Assembly: GCA_023264735.1 (NCBI GenBank) | Contig: JAHFVD010000018.1 | Location: forward strand, 22,343-86,342 | Reading direction: 5' to 3' | Origin: Mycobacterium sp. | GTDB taxonomy: Bacteria > Actinomycetota > Actinomycetes > Mycobacteriales > Mycobacteriaceae | DNA length: 64,000 nucleotides | Part shown: piece by piece, positions 1-9,257 of the stretch | Layout: the number at the start of each line of letters is the position of its first letter | How positions within the stretch are numbered: the first letter of the stretch is position 1 | Translations under genes and position numbers: made by a program | Notes under the pieces: generated by a model | The model's input: the letters and a program-made list of their open reading frames with translations, nothing else | Databases searched by the model: none | What the model was told of the DNA's origin: nothing

Positions 1-69
1 TTTTCTGTCGAAGGAAGGTATGCATTAAACACGAGGCGATTCATCCTTCTGAAACACGACGTCGTCTAA
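1..69 (+). other. possible C-terminal tail of an upstream gene, window edge
   Basis: Frame 1 is open from the window edge to TAA at 67-69 and would encode about 22 residues ending in KHDVV. Frame 3 is also open, to a TGA at 168-170, so which frame is coding cannot be settled here. The stretch is less GC-rich than the rest of the window. If the next gene is a BcsB-like subunit, the upstream gene would be expected to be a membrane glycosyltransferase. That is inference from context, not something visible in the sequence. Confidence 0.2.
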
Positions 70-210
70 GGTGGCAAAGGGTCTTGCCGGGAACCGGAGT
101 TCAAGCCGGATGCGCAGTAAGACTCTTGGATTGCGCCGCCCACGACGCTTCCGACGATCCGCGATGGTGAGGAGACTCAACTGTCCACAGTTCCGGCCAC
201 GGGTGCAAGA

Positions 211-2172
211 TTGCTGAGCCGTCTTGCGGCATTCACTGTTGTCGTTGCGCTGCCGCTGATTTCCGCGCCGATGGTCGATGCCGAGCCGACACTGTCGCTC
301 AGCGATCTGGGTGCGGATACCACCATCTCGTTCTACGGAGATTCCAGTACGACCTCTTTGTCGTTCCCTGTGCCTGCCGGCTTGACGCCTACGACGCTGA
401 ACGGCGTACTCGACTACCCGTTCAACATCAGGTCCGGGACGTTGACCGTCACGCAGGATGATCGGCGTATCGGCCGGATCGAATTGCCACCGACGGATCT
501 TGCCCCGGTGGTCGTCCCGCTTGATGGAGTGGAAGTCATCGACCACTCGGCGACCGTGACCTTGACTCTGACCGCACTGCCCGAAGATGGATATTGTTTG
601 GACCCGTTGCACCCGATTGACCTGTTCGACAGCTCAATCACCTACAACGGATCAGAACTCCCGCCGACCACTGTTGCCGACTTCCTCCCGCCCGTCCTGC
701 GGACGCTGACGATCGGGGTGCCCGTCACTCCGTCGCAGGCCGAGTCCGAAGCCGCCGTACAGTTGGCCGCAGCCATGACAGCGCGCTACCGCAGCCAGCG
801 CCCACAAGTCGCCGTGGTACCGCTCGCGGACGGAACAACCTTTCCCGGTCCCCCGCAACCGTTCGAACGCCGAATCGTCGTCAAAGAAGGCCAAGCCGAG
901 GGACTTTCACTGATCCCTGCTCCCGGGACTGCCGATCTGCTCATCTCGGGGCCTGCGGACAAGCTCACCAACGAAACCAGACTGCTCACCGATTCGTCGC
1001 TGCCCATGGCCGCCAGCGTGAAGGTGATTCCAGGCGATCTTCCCTCCCCGTACGCCGCCCTGCCCGGCGACTCCACGACCCTGACAGCGCTGGGTCAGCC
1101 GAATCTGACTGGAGCGGGGGTTGCTCCGCAGGTCAGCATCGCGTTGGACCAGACCCGCTTCGGTCATGCCACCCAGGGGTTCCGGCTACACCTGTCGGGC
1201 AACCACACACCGGTTCCAAACGGCGTCGGTTCGACGTTGACCGCCTCCATCGGCGACGAGATCATCGCGTCCTGGCCAACCGGACCGAACGGGGAAATCG
1301 ACCGCTGGGTCGATATACCGGATCGTCTGATCCAGCGTTACACCAGCCTGGTCGTAGGTCTCGAAACCAGCGGAAACATTGGCCAATGTGACGAATTCAG
1401 GCCCATCAAGCTCACAATCGACGGCAGTTCCGTCGTAGAGAGTACCCCCGCCAATCCACCGATCCCGACCGGTTTCCGCTCCCTGCCGCAGTCGCTGATG
1501 CCGAAGGTACAGATTGGTCTCAAGACGAACGATCTTGCCGACACCGTCCGCGCTGCACAGCTTTCGGTGGCACTTCAGCGCCTCAGCGTCACACCACTGT
1601 CGATCGCACTTGGTTCGCTCGAGAAGGCGATCAAGAGCGACCAACCAGCCATCCTGATCAGTCCTGACGGTTGGTCGGACCAATCGATCGCGCTTCCGGT
1701 CAGCTCCGACGAGAATCGACTGACGCTCGAGGCCTTCAATTCTCAAGGTCAGAAACCGAAACAAACGACGCTCACCCTCGAACCCGGTATTGGATTCGGA
1801 AGCCTGCAAACGGTATTCGAAGGCAACCGCTCGTTGCTCGTCGCCACCTCCAACGGCGCGCCGGCAGAACTCGACAGATTGCTCAATTGGCTCAACGCCG
1901 ACCCGGCTAGGTGGTCAGGGCTGAACGGCTCGGTAGTGGTCGCCATTGCCGGCCGCGAGCCGGAGATGGTTCCCGACCGCACGCCGTTGAGTGTCTCCCC
2001 GCCGACTTCACCTGCGGCGCACAAGGCCTCAGACGGCGGCGTATCGCCTTGGTGGGCTGTCGCCGGTCTAGGCGCCGCAATTGTCATCGGCGTGGCGGCG
2101 TTCCAGGTGGGTAGTCGACGCGCCCGAGCACGCAGTGGCGGGTCGCCACACGATGACGATGAGCAGGCGTGA
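211..2172 (+). CDS. BcsB-like exported, membrane-anchored polysaccharide synthase subunit
   Basis: Encodes 653 residues from TTG 211. A signal peptide ends near VDA at about residue 25, followed by a long beta-rich extracytoplasmic region. The C-terminus has one TM segment (about 614-631) and a basic, then acidic tail. The repeated carbohydrate-binding-like layout with FxVPAG-type strands, a DGYCLDPLHP segment and DFLPPVL resembles BcsB, the periplasmic partner of cellulose synthase BcsA. Two cysteines (in GYC and GQC) could pair. No SD precedes TTG 211, whereas AGGAGA at 170-175 lies 5 nt before an in-frame CTG at 181 that would give a fuller signal-peptide N-region. The stop overlaps the next start (GTGA), indicating one operon. 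The BcsB assignment is by pattern only. Confidence 0.6.
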   Translation: MLSRLAAFTVVVALPLISAPMVDAEPTLSLSDLGADTTISFYGDSSTTSLSFPVPAGLTPTTLNGVLDYPFNIRSGTLTVTQDDRRIGRIELPPTDLAPVVVPLDGVEVIDHSATVTLTLTALPEDGYCLDPLHPIDLFDSSITYNGSELPPTTVADFLPPVLRTLTIGVPVTPSQAESEAAVQLAAAMTARYRSQRPQVAVVPLADGTTFPGPPQPFERRIVVKEGQAEGLSLIPAPGTADLLISGPADKLTNETRLLTDSSLPMAASVKVIPGDLPSPYAALPGDSTTLTALGQPNLTGAGVAPQVSIALDQTRFGHATQGFRLHLSGNHTPVPNGVGSTLTASIGDEIIASWPTGPNGEIDRWVDIPDRLIQRYTSLVVGLETSGNIGQCDEFRPIKLTIDGSSVVESTPANPPIPTGFRSLPQSLMPKVQIGLKTNDLADTVRAAQLSVALQRLSVTPLSIALGSLEKAIKSDQPAILISPDGWSDQSIALPVSSDENRLTLEAFNSQGQKPKQTTLTLEPGIGFGSLQTVFEGNRSLLVATSNGAPAELDRLLNWLNADPARWSGLNGSVVVAIAGREPEMVPDRTPLSVSPPTSPAAHKASDGGVSPWWAVAGLGAAIVIGVAAFQVGSRRARARSGGSPHDDDEQA

Positions 2173-3911
2173 GAAACCCCTTTCGCCCGCCCTCGGATTC
2201 GTCTGAGGCGGCCCGCAGCACGCGCGGATGGATCAAGGGCGCATTGCTCGTCGCCTATTTGTTGAGTTCGTACAGCTACTACCAGGGCCGTGTGGCGATG
2301 TTGGGCTTGAGCACGGGGCTGCTCATGTACATAGGCCTCTTCGTCCTGACGACGGCGGCGCTCTTTCTCGCCGCGTGGATCCGCCCCGGCTGGCTCCGTT
2401 GGCCGCTGGCGCTGCTCTTTGCGGTCAGTGCGGGATTCTTCGACGCCTACATCCACACCACAGACTCGTATCTGACCTACGACGCGTTCATCTCGATGGT
2501 CGACGCGATCCAGTTCGCGGACGAGGCGCTCGACCAGTACCGCGATCAAATCCTGCTGGCGGTCGGCAAGTCGTTGCTGCTGTTTGTGGGTATCGGCCTT
2601 CGGCCGGGGCCCGCGCCACGTATCGGGCGACTGCTGCCGATCGTTGCGCCACTGCTGGCCCTGGTATTGGTGACCGGCATTCTCTTCGTCCGATCCGGCG
2701 ACGGAGCGCGAGGACTGGCACCGACATTTCCGCCGTTGGGCTACTTGGGCCTTTACGGCTACGAGATGGCCTCGGGCAGTGTCAGCCCGCGCGAGCCCGT
2801 CACCATCGCCCGTACCCGACCGCCGATGGCGCGCGACATCGTGCTGATCATCGATGAAGCCATCACCGGCAACTACCTGGACCTGAACACCCCGAACGGC
2901 GTCACCACCCATCTGAACCAGCCCCAGCCCGGCGTGGACATCTTCAACTACGGCTACGCCGCGTCCATCACCAACTGCAGCGCGGGCAGTAATGTCACCC
3001 TGCGCTTTGGCGGGACCCGCGAGGACTACCCGCGGATCAACACGAGCATGCCGTCGATCTGGAGTTACGCGAAGGCGGCCGGGTTCGAAACCGTTTACAT
3101 CGATGGCCAAACCACCAACGGCAAACTGCAAAATCAGATGACCGAGGCCGAGAAGGGCGATATCGACCAATTCATTCAATTCGACGGGATGCCCGTGGTG
3201 CAGCGCGACATGGCAGCGATGGACAAACTGGTCGGGCTGCTCAAAGACGGCAAGAAGCACATGATCGTGATCAACAAGGTCGGCGCTCACTTCCCGGTGG
3301 CAAACAAATATCCGGACGAGTTCGAGACGTACAAGCCGGTGCTGCCTCGCGATCGATCATCCAACGACGTCGCCGAAATCGGTACCAAGACCGGTTTCGA
3401 CGGCAGTCCGGACGCTTGGGTGCGCTACCGCAACAGCTACCGCAACACCGTCGCATGGGGCGTCGGCGAGTTCTTCCAGCGCCTGTTCGCAAAGGCGGAC
3501 CTGAGCCAGGCCGTGGTGATTTACACCTCCGACCATGGGCAAAACCTCCACGAGCGCGGCGATCCAGGGGTCAACACCCATTGCGACACCGACCCGGTAC
3601 AGGAGGAGGGGGTGGTGCCGCTGGTGGTGATCCAGGGCAAGGGGATCAAGGCGCTTGACTGGCAGGCCCACCTGGCGCAGAACCGCAATGCGTCCAGCCA
3701 CTACAACATCTTTCCCACATTGTTGCTGTTGATGGGGTACGACCCCGCGGGCGTCGCCGCGGTTTACGGCCGGTCTTTGGACGTACCGACCGACGATCCG
3801 TTCACCTTCAACGTGAAGTTCAACGTGCGACTGCATGCGAAGCCGGATTGGCGGCATATCGACCTGACCAAGATCATCACGCCGCCCGCGAAGGATGAAT
3901 CAGGGCCCTGA
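2169..3911 (+). CDS. sulfatase-fold phosphoethanolamine transferase-like membrane enzyme
   Basis: 580 residues, GTG start overlapping the previous stop by 4 nt. About five N-terminal TM segments lie within residues 25-175, followed by an extracytoplasmic alkaline-phosphatase-superfamily domain. Metal-ligand motifs match the EptA/MCR pattern: IIDEA with D229/E230, GAHFP with H374, SDHG at 454-457 and a following NTHCD segment. The candidate nucleophile is a serine in NCSAGSN (269-275), where EptA-type enzymes have Thr in a CGT segment. Family members move phosphoethanolamine or a similar headgroup from membrane lipid onto a glycan. E. coli BcsG does this to cellulose, so coupling to a BcsB-like gene suggests a decorated exopolysaccharide. 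The acceptor is unknown. Confidence 0.7.
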   Translation: MRNPFRPPSDSSEAARSTRGWIKGALLVAYLLSSYSYYQGRVAMLGLSTGLLMYIGLFVLTTAALFLAAWIRPGWLRWPLALLFAVSAGFFDAYIHTTDSYLTYDAFISMVDAIQFADEALDQYRDQILLAVGKSLLLFVGIGLRPGPAPRIGRLLPIVAPLLALVLVTGILFVRSGDGARGLAPTFPPLGYLGLYGYEMASGSVSPREPVTIARTRPPMARDIVLIIDEAITGNYLDLNTPNGVTTHLNQPQPGVDIFNYGYAASITNCSAGSNVTLRFGGTREDYPRINTSMPSIWSYAKAAGFETVYIDGQTTNGKLQNQMTEAEKGDIDQFIQFDGMPVVQRDMAAMDKLVGLLKDGKKHMIVINKVGAHFPVANKYPDEFETYKPVLPRDRSSNDVAEIGTKTGFDGSPDAWVRYRNSYRNTVAWGVGEFFQRLFAKADLSQAVVIYTSDHGQNLHERGDPGVNTHCDTDPVQEEGVVPLVVIQGKGIKALDWQAHLAQNRNASSHYNIFPTLLLLMGYDPAGVAAVYGRSLDVPTDDPFTFNVKFNVRLHAKPDWRHIDLTKIITPPAKDESGP

Positions 3912-3927
3912 GCGCCCTTCGACACGC

Positions 3928-5115
3928 TCAGATCGCGCCAAGGCACGCCCGCGCGATCGCCAACTCTTCGTTGGTCGGTATGACGAGCACCGTCGTCGGC
4001 GACTTGTCGGCCGAGATCAGGCGTGCGCCTCTGGCCGGACTCTCGTTGAGGTGCTCGTCGAGTTCGATACCCAACGGCGCGAGCCCCGTCAGCGCATCGC
4101 GGCGTACCCGCGCGTCGTTCTCGCCCACCCCGGCCGTGAAGGTCACCACGTCGGTGTGGCCGAGGACAGCAAGGTAAGCACCGATGTACTTGCGCAGCCG
4201 GTGGATGTACACGTCATAGGCCAATTGCGCTGCCTCGTCGCCGGATTCGATCCGCTGATGCAGGACCCTGAAATCGATCTCGCCGCTGAGACCGTACATC
4301 CCGGCATGCCGGTTGAGCATGGTCTCGATCTCCTCGACACCCATACCTGCGGTGCGCCACAGGTATACCAGCACGCCAGGGTCGATGTCACCGGAGCGGG
4401 TTCCCATCACCAACCCCTCCATCGGGGTGAGGCCCATCGAGGTATCGACCGGGCGGCCGCCGGCGATGGCCGCCGCTGATGCGCCATTGCCCAGGTGCAG
4501 GACAATCTGGTTGAGCGATTCGAGGGGCACACCAAGGAACTGCGCGGCCTGCTGACTGACGTACTGGTGCGAGGTGCCGTGAAAGCCGTAGCGGCGAATC
4601 TTCCAGCGGCTGGCCAACTCCCGGTCCATCGCATACGTTGCGGCGGCGGCGGGCAGATCGTGGAAGAATGCGGTGTCGAACACCGCGACGTGTGGGAGGT
4701 CGGGTAGCACTTTGCGTGCGACTTCGATCCCCAGCACCGCGGGCGGATTGTGCAGCGGCGCCAGCGGCGCGAGCTCCGCCAGCTTGGCGATCACCGCATC
4801 GTCGACGATCGTGGGGCGGTACAGATCCTCGCCACCGTGCACCACCCGGTGACCGACAGCGACCAGACCCAGGGTGTCCAAACCCTGACCGGCCTCGGCG
4901 AACAGATCGAACGCGGTGCGCAGGGCGGCCTCGTGGTCGGCGATGCGGCCGTCGCGGCGAATCTCTTGGTTTCCCGACGTCAGTGTCGCGGTCGAGGTGT
5001 CCTCGCCGATCCGCTCGACGAGCCCGTGCGCGAGCGATAGCGCGCTATCAGGTTGCAGTAGTTGATATTTCAGTGATGATGACCCCGAGTTGAGGACCAG
5101 CACGGTATCCCGCAT
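3928..5115 (-). CDS. ackA: acetate kinase
   Basis: 395 residues. Interconverts acetate plus ATP with acetyl phosphate plus ADP in the cytosol, paired with Pta for acetate overflow or assimilation. The ASKHA signature [13 protein letters not shown] opens the protein. [24 protein letters not shown] and HLGNGAS follow in the family order, and [10 protein letters not shown] and GVGENDA are present near the C-terminus. The start is ATG 5115-5113, which shares one base with the pta stop (TGATG), so the pair is translationally coupled. The reading frame stays open farther upstream inside pta, but that extension is only out-of-frame pta sequence. Length is normal for the family. Confidence 0.97.
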   Translation of the reverse strand: MRDTVLVLNSGSSSLKYQLLQPDSALSLAHGLVERIGEDTSTATLTSGNQEIRRDGRIADHEAALRTAFDLFAEAGQGLDTLGLVAVGHRVVHGGEDLYRPTIVDDAVIAKLAELAPLAPLHNPPAVLGIEVARKVLPDLPHVAVFDTAFFHDLPAAAATYAMDRELASRWKIRRYGFHGTSHQYVSQQAAQFLGVPLESLNQIVLHLGNGASAAAIAGGRPVDTSMGLTPMEGLVMGTRSGDIDPGVLVYLWRTAGMGVEEIETMLNRHAGMYGLSGEIDFRVLHQRIESGDEAAQLAYDVYIHRLRKYIGAYLAVLGHTDVVTFTAGVGENDARVRRDALTGLAPLGIELDEHLNESPARGARLISADKSPTTVLVIPTNEELAIARACLGAI

Positions 5116-7190
5116 CACATCCCCTGGGCCTGGATCGCGGTGATCGCCACCGTGTTGACGATGTCCTCGACCAGCGCCCCTCGGGAGAGGTCGTTGACCG
5201 GCTTGTTGAGTCCCTGCAACACCGGGCCGATGGCGATGGCGCCCGCACTGCGCTGCACCGCTTTGTAGGTGTTGTTGCCGGTGTTCAGGTCGGGGAAGAT
5301 CAACACCGTCGCCCGGCCCGCCACTTGGGAGCCCGGCATCTTGGCGGCAGCGACGGTCGGGTCGACGGCGGCGTCGTATTGGATCGGCCCCTCCACCAAC
5401 AACTCCGGGGCCCGTGCGCGCACCAGTTCGGTTGCCGCCCTGACCTTGTCGACGCCGCTGCCGCTGCCCGAGGTGCCGGTCGAGTAGGACAGCATCGCCA
5501 CCCGCGGGTCGATGCCGAACTGAGCGGCGGTGCGCGCGGAGCTGATCGCGATATCGGCCAGCTCTTCGGCGGTCGGGTCGGGCACGATCGCGCAATCGCC
5601 GTAGGCGAGGACCCGGTCGGCCAAGCACATCAGGAAGATACTCGACACCGTGGAGACATCGGGCTGGGTCTTGATGATCTCGAAGGCCGGTCGCACCGTA
5701 TGCGCGGTGGTGTGCGCAGCACCGGACACCATGCCGTCGACGATGTCGTTGTGCACCAACATCGTTCCGAAGTACGACACGTCATGGATGGTCTCGCGGG
5801 CTTGTTCGAGGGTCACCCCCTTCTTCTTGCGAAGCTCGGCGTACTGTGCGGCGAACTCGTCGCACAGCTCGCTGGTGCGGGGGTTGATCACGGTGGCCGC
5901 GGTGAGGTCGACGCCCAGTTCGGCTGCGCGGGAGCGGACTTGGGCTTCCTCGCCGAGGATGGTCAGTTCTGCGACGCCGCGGCGTAGCAGCCGCCCGGCG
6001 GCATGCAGGATGCGGTCCTCGTCTCCCTCGGGCAGCACAATGCGTTTGGGATCGGCCCTCGCCCGTTCCATGAGTTGGTAGGTGAACATCTGCGGCGTCG
6101 TCACCGTGGGGATCGGCAGGCTGAGCCGGTCCTGCAACTCGTCGATGTCGACGTAGCGCTCCATCAGCGCGATCGCGGTGTCGATCTTGCGTTGCGAGGT
6201 GGCGGTGACCCGGCCGCGAGTGCCTGCCAGCGCGCTGGCGGTCTCGAAGGTACCGAGGTCGGTGGCGATGATCGGCAGCCGCAAGCCCAGGCCGTTGACC
6301 AACTGCGCGATCGAGCGATGCAGCGGCAGCCCCCCGTTGAGGATGATGGCCGACAGCGACGGGAAGCCCTCGGCGGCGTGCGCGCTGGTGACCGCAAGTA
6401 CCACATCGGAACGGTCGCCAGGCGTGACAACGGTGACGCCCTCGGTGAGCCGCTCCAGGCAGTGTTCTGCGGTCATACCGGCCACGAGCACCCCCATCGC
6501 TTCGCGACCCAGCAGCGATTTGTCGCCATGCACCAGGACGCCGTCGACCGCCTCACTCAGGTCGGCGACGGTCGGGGCCACCAGGAGAGGTTCTTCGGGA
6601 ATGACGTAGACGCGTGGCCCGAGGTTCGAGCACGCCTCCGCCACCGCATCCAGCTCGGCAGGGTTGGCGCGGTTGGCCACCACGGCCGCGGTATGCGCAT
6701 GCTGCGTGGCCAGCTCGACGAGACACAACTCGATGACCTGAGCGACTTCGGCGGGAGTGCGGTCACGGGCTCGGACCGACAGCACCACCGGTGCGCCCAG
6801 GTTGGCCGCGATACGCGCGTTCACGCTCAGCTCGGTTGGCGTGGCGACGTCGGTGTAGTCCGATCCGACGATCACCACGGCGTCACAGCGCGCCGCCACT
6901 TCGTGATAGCGGTCGACGATGTCAGCGATCGCGCCATCGGGATCAGCGTGTAATCGCTGATACGTCACCCCGACGCATTCCTCGTACGTCAGGCCCGCAT
7001 TACTGTGCGCCAGCAACAACTCCAGGATGTAGTCGCGGTTCTCCCGCCGGGTGATCGGGCGGAACACCCCTGCCCTCGGCACCATCGCCGTCAACCGGTG
7101 CAATATGCCCAGAGCGACAGTCGACTTACCGGTATCCCCCTCGGGCGACGCGATGTAGATCGACGTGGTGGTGCGCGCGGCGGTCACCAC
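5115..7190 (-). CDS. pta: phosphate acetyltransferase
   Basis: 691 residues, the long multidomain form. It transfers acetyl from acetyl-CoA to phosphate, giving the acetyl phosphate used by AckA. The N-terminus is a P-loop BioD-like domain ([10 protein letters not shown], residues 15-24), the middle is a DRTGG-type regulatory region, and the catalytic PTA domain begins near residue 370 ([13 protein letters not shown]) and contains the [10 protein letters not shown] loop. Two adjacent GTG codons (7190, 7187) are possible starts. It lies upstream of ackA and downstream of fgd1 in the usual mycobacterial order, with a 257-nt gap after fgd1 that may hold its own promoter. Confidence 0.96.
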   Translation of the reverse strand: MVTAARTTTSIYIASPEGDTGKSTVALGILHRLTAMVPRAGVFRPITRRENRDYILELLLAHSNAGLTYEECVGVTYQRLHADPDGAIADIVDRYHEVAARCDAVVIVGSDYTDVATPTELSVNARIAANLGAPVVLSVRARDRTPAEVAQVIELCLVELATQHAHTAAVVANRANPAELDAVAEACSNLGPRVYVIPEEPLLVAPTVADLSEAVDGVLVHGDKSLLGREAMGVLVAGMTAEHCLERLTEGVTVVTPGDRSDVVLAVTSAHAAEGFPSLSAIILNGGLPLHRSIAQLVNGLGLRLPIIATDLGTFETASALAGTRGRVTATSQRKIDTAIALMERYVDIDELQDRLSLPIPTVTTPQMFTYQLMERARADPKRIVLPEGDEDRILHAAGRLLRRGVAELTILGEEAQVRSRAAELGVDLTAATVINPRTSELCDEFAAQYAELRKKKGVTLEQARETIHDVSYFGTMLVHNDIVDGMVSGAAHTTAHTVRPAFEIIKTQPDVSTVSSIFLMCLADRVLAYGDCAIVPDPTAEELADIAISSARTAAQFGIDPRVAMLSYSTGTSGSGSGVDKVRAATELVRARAPELLVEGPIQYDAAVDPTVAAAKMPGSQVAGRATVLIFPDLNTGNNTYKAVQRSAGAIAIGPVLQGLNKPVNDLSRGALVEDIVNTVAITAIQAQGM

Positions 7191-7447
7191 TACAGCTTTC
7201 CGTATGGCCCATCGTCGGCCAAGTTCTCAAACGCTTCTGCGCCAGGCAATAGGTTACGTTTGCCGATTCCCTCATACAGCACGTCGTCAGGAGTCTGCCG
7301 GAACCCTCAAGCCCCGGCGCATGCTCGGCCGCGAAGCGCGCCTGCGAACCGGGTTGGCAGCGGCACTCCACCCCGGCCGTCCGGCGGGTTACCGCGGCCG
7401 CCGCAGCGGGTGGATCCCCCGGTGACCGCGGCGAACAAGCAACAGCC

Positions 7448-8458
7448 CTAACCGAGCTTGCGCAACCGCGGCTCGAGATCCTTGGCGAACAGCTCCAGGA
7501 AGCGGCGCTGGTCCTGCCGGGGATCGTGGAAGACCAGATGATTGAGGCCGTAACCCACATACTCAGCGACCTTCTCGACGGCCTCATCGGGATCGGAGGC
7601 GACGATCCAGCGCTTGGCGACCTGTTCGATCGGCAGCGCGTCGGCGGCCTTCTCCATCTCGATCGGGTCGTCGATGCTGTGCTTCTGCTCGGCGGTCAGC
7701 GACAGCGGTGCCCAGAACCGGGTGTTCTCCAGCGCCAGCTTCGGGTCCGGGTCGTAGGAGATCTTGATCTCGATCATCCGGTCGATGTCTTGCGCGTTCT
7801 TCCCGGCGGCCTCGGCGCCCTCGCGCATGGCGGGAATGAGCTTGTCCTTGTAGAGCTCTTCGCCCTTTCCGGAGGTGCAGATGAAACCGTCGCCCGCGCG
7901 CCCGGCGTACTTGGCCACCTGGGGTCCGCCCGCGGCGATATAGATCGGGATGCCGCCCTCGGGGACGTCATAGATCGAGGCGCCTTTGGTCTTGTAGTAC
8001 TCGCCCTCGAAGTCGACGCGGTCACCAAGCCACAGCTCGCGCATCAGGCGAACCGACTCGCGCAACCGCGCGTAGCGCTCCTTGAACTCCGGCCACTCCC
8101 CCTCATACCCGGTGGCGATCTCGTTGAGCGCCTCACCGGTGCCGATGCCGAGGAAGATCCGGTCGGGATACAGACACCCCATCGTCGCGAATGCCTGGGC
8201 GATGACCGCCGGGTTGTAGCGGAATGTGGGGGTCAGCACCGATGTGCCCAGGACCAGCCGCTTGGTGCGCTCACCCACCGCTGTCATCCACGCCAGTGAG
8301 AACGGTGCGTGCCCACCGTCGTGACGCCACGGCTGGAAGTGGTCACTGACCGTCGCGCTGTCCATCCCGTGCGCCTCGGCCAGCACCGCCAGCTCGACCA
8401 ACTCACGCGGCGCGAACTGCTCCGCCGACGCCTTGTATCCCAGTTTCAGTTCAGCCAC
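7448..8458 (-). CDS. fgd1: F420-dependent glucose-6-phosphate dehydrogenase
   Basis: 336 residues. Oxidises glucose-6-phosphate to 6-phosphogluconolactone while reducing coenzyme F420, the main source of F420H2 in mycobacteria. It is a luciferase-fold protein starting [15 protein letters not shown], with [19 protein letters not shown] and GTGEALNE, all characteristic of Fgd1. The GTG start gives the expected N-terminus. TAGAAA on the minus strand (8471-8466) lies 7 nt upstream, so the transcript may be leaderless. It is divergent from the hydrolase at 8523 with only 64 nt between them. Confidence 0.96.
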   Translation of the reverse strand: MAELKLGYKASAEQFAPRELVELAVLAEAHGMDSATVSDHFQPWRHDGGHAPFSLAWMTAVGERTKRLVLGTSVLTPTFRYNPAVIAQAFATMGCLYPDRIFLGIGTGEALNEIATGYEGEWPEFKERYARLRESVRLMRELWLGDRVDFEGEYYKTKGASIYDVPEGGIPIYIAAGGPQVAKYAGRAGDGFICTSGKGEELYKDKLIPAMREGAEAAGKNAQDIDRMIEIKISYDPDPKLALENTRFWAPLSLTAEQKHSIDDPIEMEKAADALPIEQVAKRWIVASDPDEAVEKVAEYVGYGLNHLVFHDPRQDQRRFLELFAKDLEPRLRKLG

Positions 8459-8510
8459 GCTCTCGTTTCTACTCCACTCGGCGGCAACGTGAACGGTCGC
8501 GTCCTAGTTC

Positions 8511-8516
8511 TAGACT
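8511..8516 (+). promoter_or_regulatory. -10-like TAGACT, leaderless start for the hydrolase at 8523
   Basis: TAGACT lies 6 nt before the ATG at 8523 and no SD is visible. This is the spacing expected when transcription starts at or next to the initiation codon, which is common in mycobacteria. Confidence 0.5.
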
Positions 8517-8522
8517 CGCGGC

Positions 8523-9257
8523 ATGGCCGTGGCCCTGACCGCAATCACCGAACACGTCCACATGGCGCAAACACCACTGGTCAACTGGACGGTGGTCACC
8601 GACGACGCCGGCGTCATGTTGATCGACGCCGGCTTCCCCGGCAGCCGCGACGATGTCCTGAGATCGTTGGCCGAACTCGGATTCGGCCCCGCGGACGTGA
8701 CGGCGATCCTGTTGACCCACGCCCACGTCGACCATTGCGGCTCGGCCATCTGGTTCGCCAAAACCCATGGCACCCCGGTCTACTGCCATGCCGACGAGGT
8801 GGGCCACGCCAAACGCGAGTATCTGCAGCAGGCCTCTCCCGTCGACCTGATGCTGCACGCCTGGCAGCCGCGGTGGGTGAAGTGGTCGCTGGATATCGTC
8901 CGCAACGGCGCACTGGTGCACGAGGGCATCCCGTCGACCGGTGCGCTCACCGAGGACGTCGCCGAGCGCCTGCCCGGCCGCCCGCTGGTCGTGCCGACAC
9001 CGGGGCATACCGGCGGTCACTGCTCCTACCTCGTCGACGGCGTGCTGGTCAGTGGCGACGCCCTGGTGACCGGCCATCCGCTGGCGCCACGCAAGGGCCC
9101 GCAGCTCCTGCACCCGGTGTTCAACCACGACGAGCAGGGCTGTGTGCGCAGCCTGTCCGCGCTGGCGATGCTGGAAACCGATGTGCTGATTCCCGGCCAC
9201 GGCGACGTGTGGATCGGGCCGATCCGCGAGGCCGTCCGTCAGGCCACACCGCGCTGA
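8523..9257 (+). CDS. metallo-beta-lactamase-fold hydrolase (Rv0406c-like)
   Basis: 244 residues. The zinc-binding motif THAHVDH has H66, H68, D70 and H71; TPGHTGGH follows with H162, then SGDAL and a late IPGHGD. This is the full ligand set of the glyoxalase II/RNase-Z-like family, so the enzyme is probably an active metallohydrolase with an unknown ester or thioester substrate. It is cytosolic, with no signal peptide. Its 3' end overlaps the end of the convergent monooxygenase gene by 19 bp. The position beside fgd1 is conserved in mycobacteria. Confidence 0.85.
   Translation: MAVALTAITEHVHMAQTPLVNWTVVTDDAGVMLIDAGFPGSRDDVLRSLAELGFGPADVTAILLTHAHVDHCGSAIWFAKTHGTPVYCHADEVGHAKREYLQQASPVDLMLHAWQPRWVKWSLDIVRNGALVHEGIPSTGALTEDVAERLPGRPLVVPTPGHTGGHCSYLVDGVLVSGDALVTGHPLAPRKGPQLLHPVFNHDEQGCVRSLSALAMLETDVLIPGHGDVWIGPIREAVRQATPR

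Noticed and set aside
1749..3290. 513-codon minus-strand frame opposite the BcsB-like and transferase genes
   Set aside because: Rich in His, Gln, Asp and Arg with no domain; it spans two real genes with clear motifs on the other strand.
5116..5628. Apparent N-terminal extension of ackA into pta
   Set aside because: The acetate kinase family starts at ATG 5115; the upstream part is only pta read in another frame.
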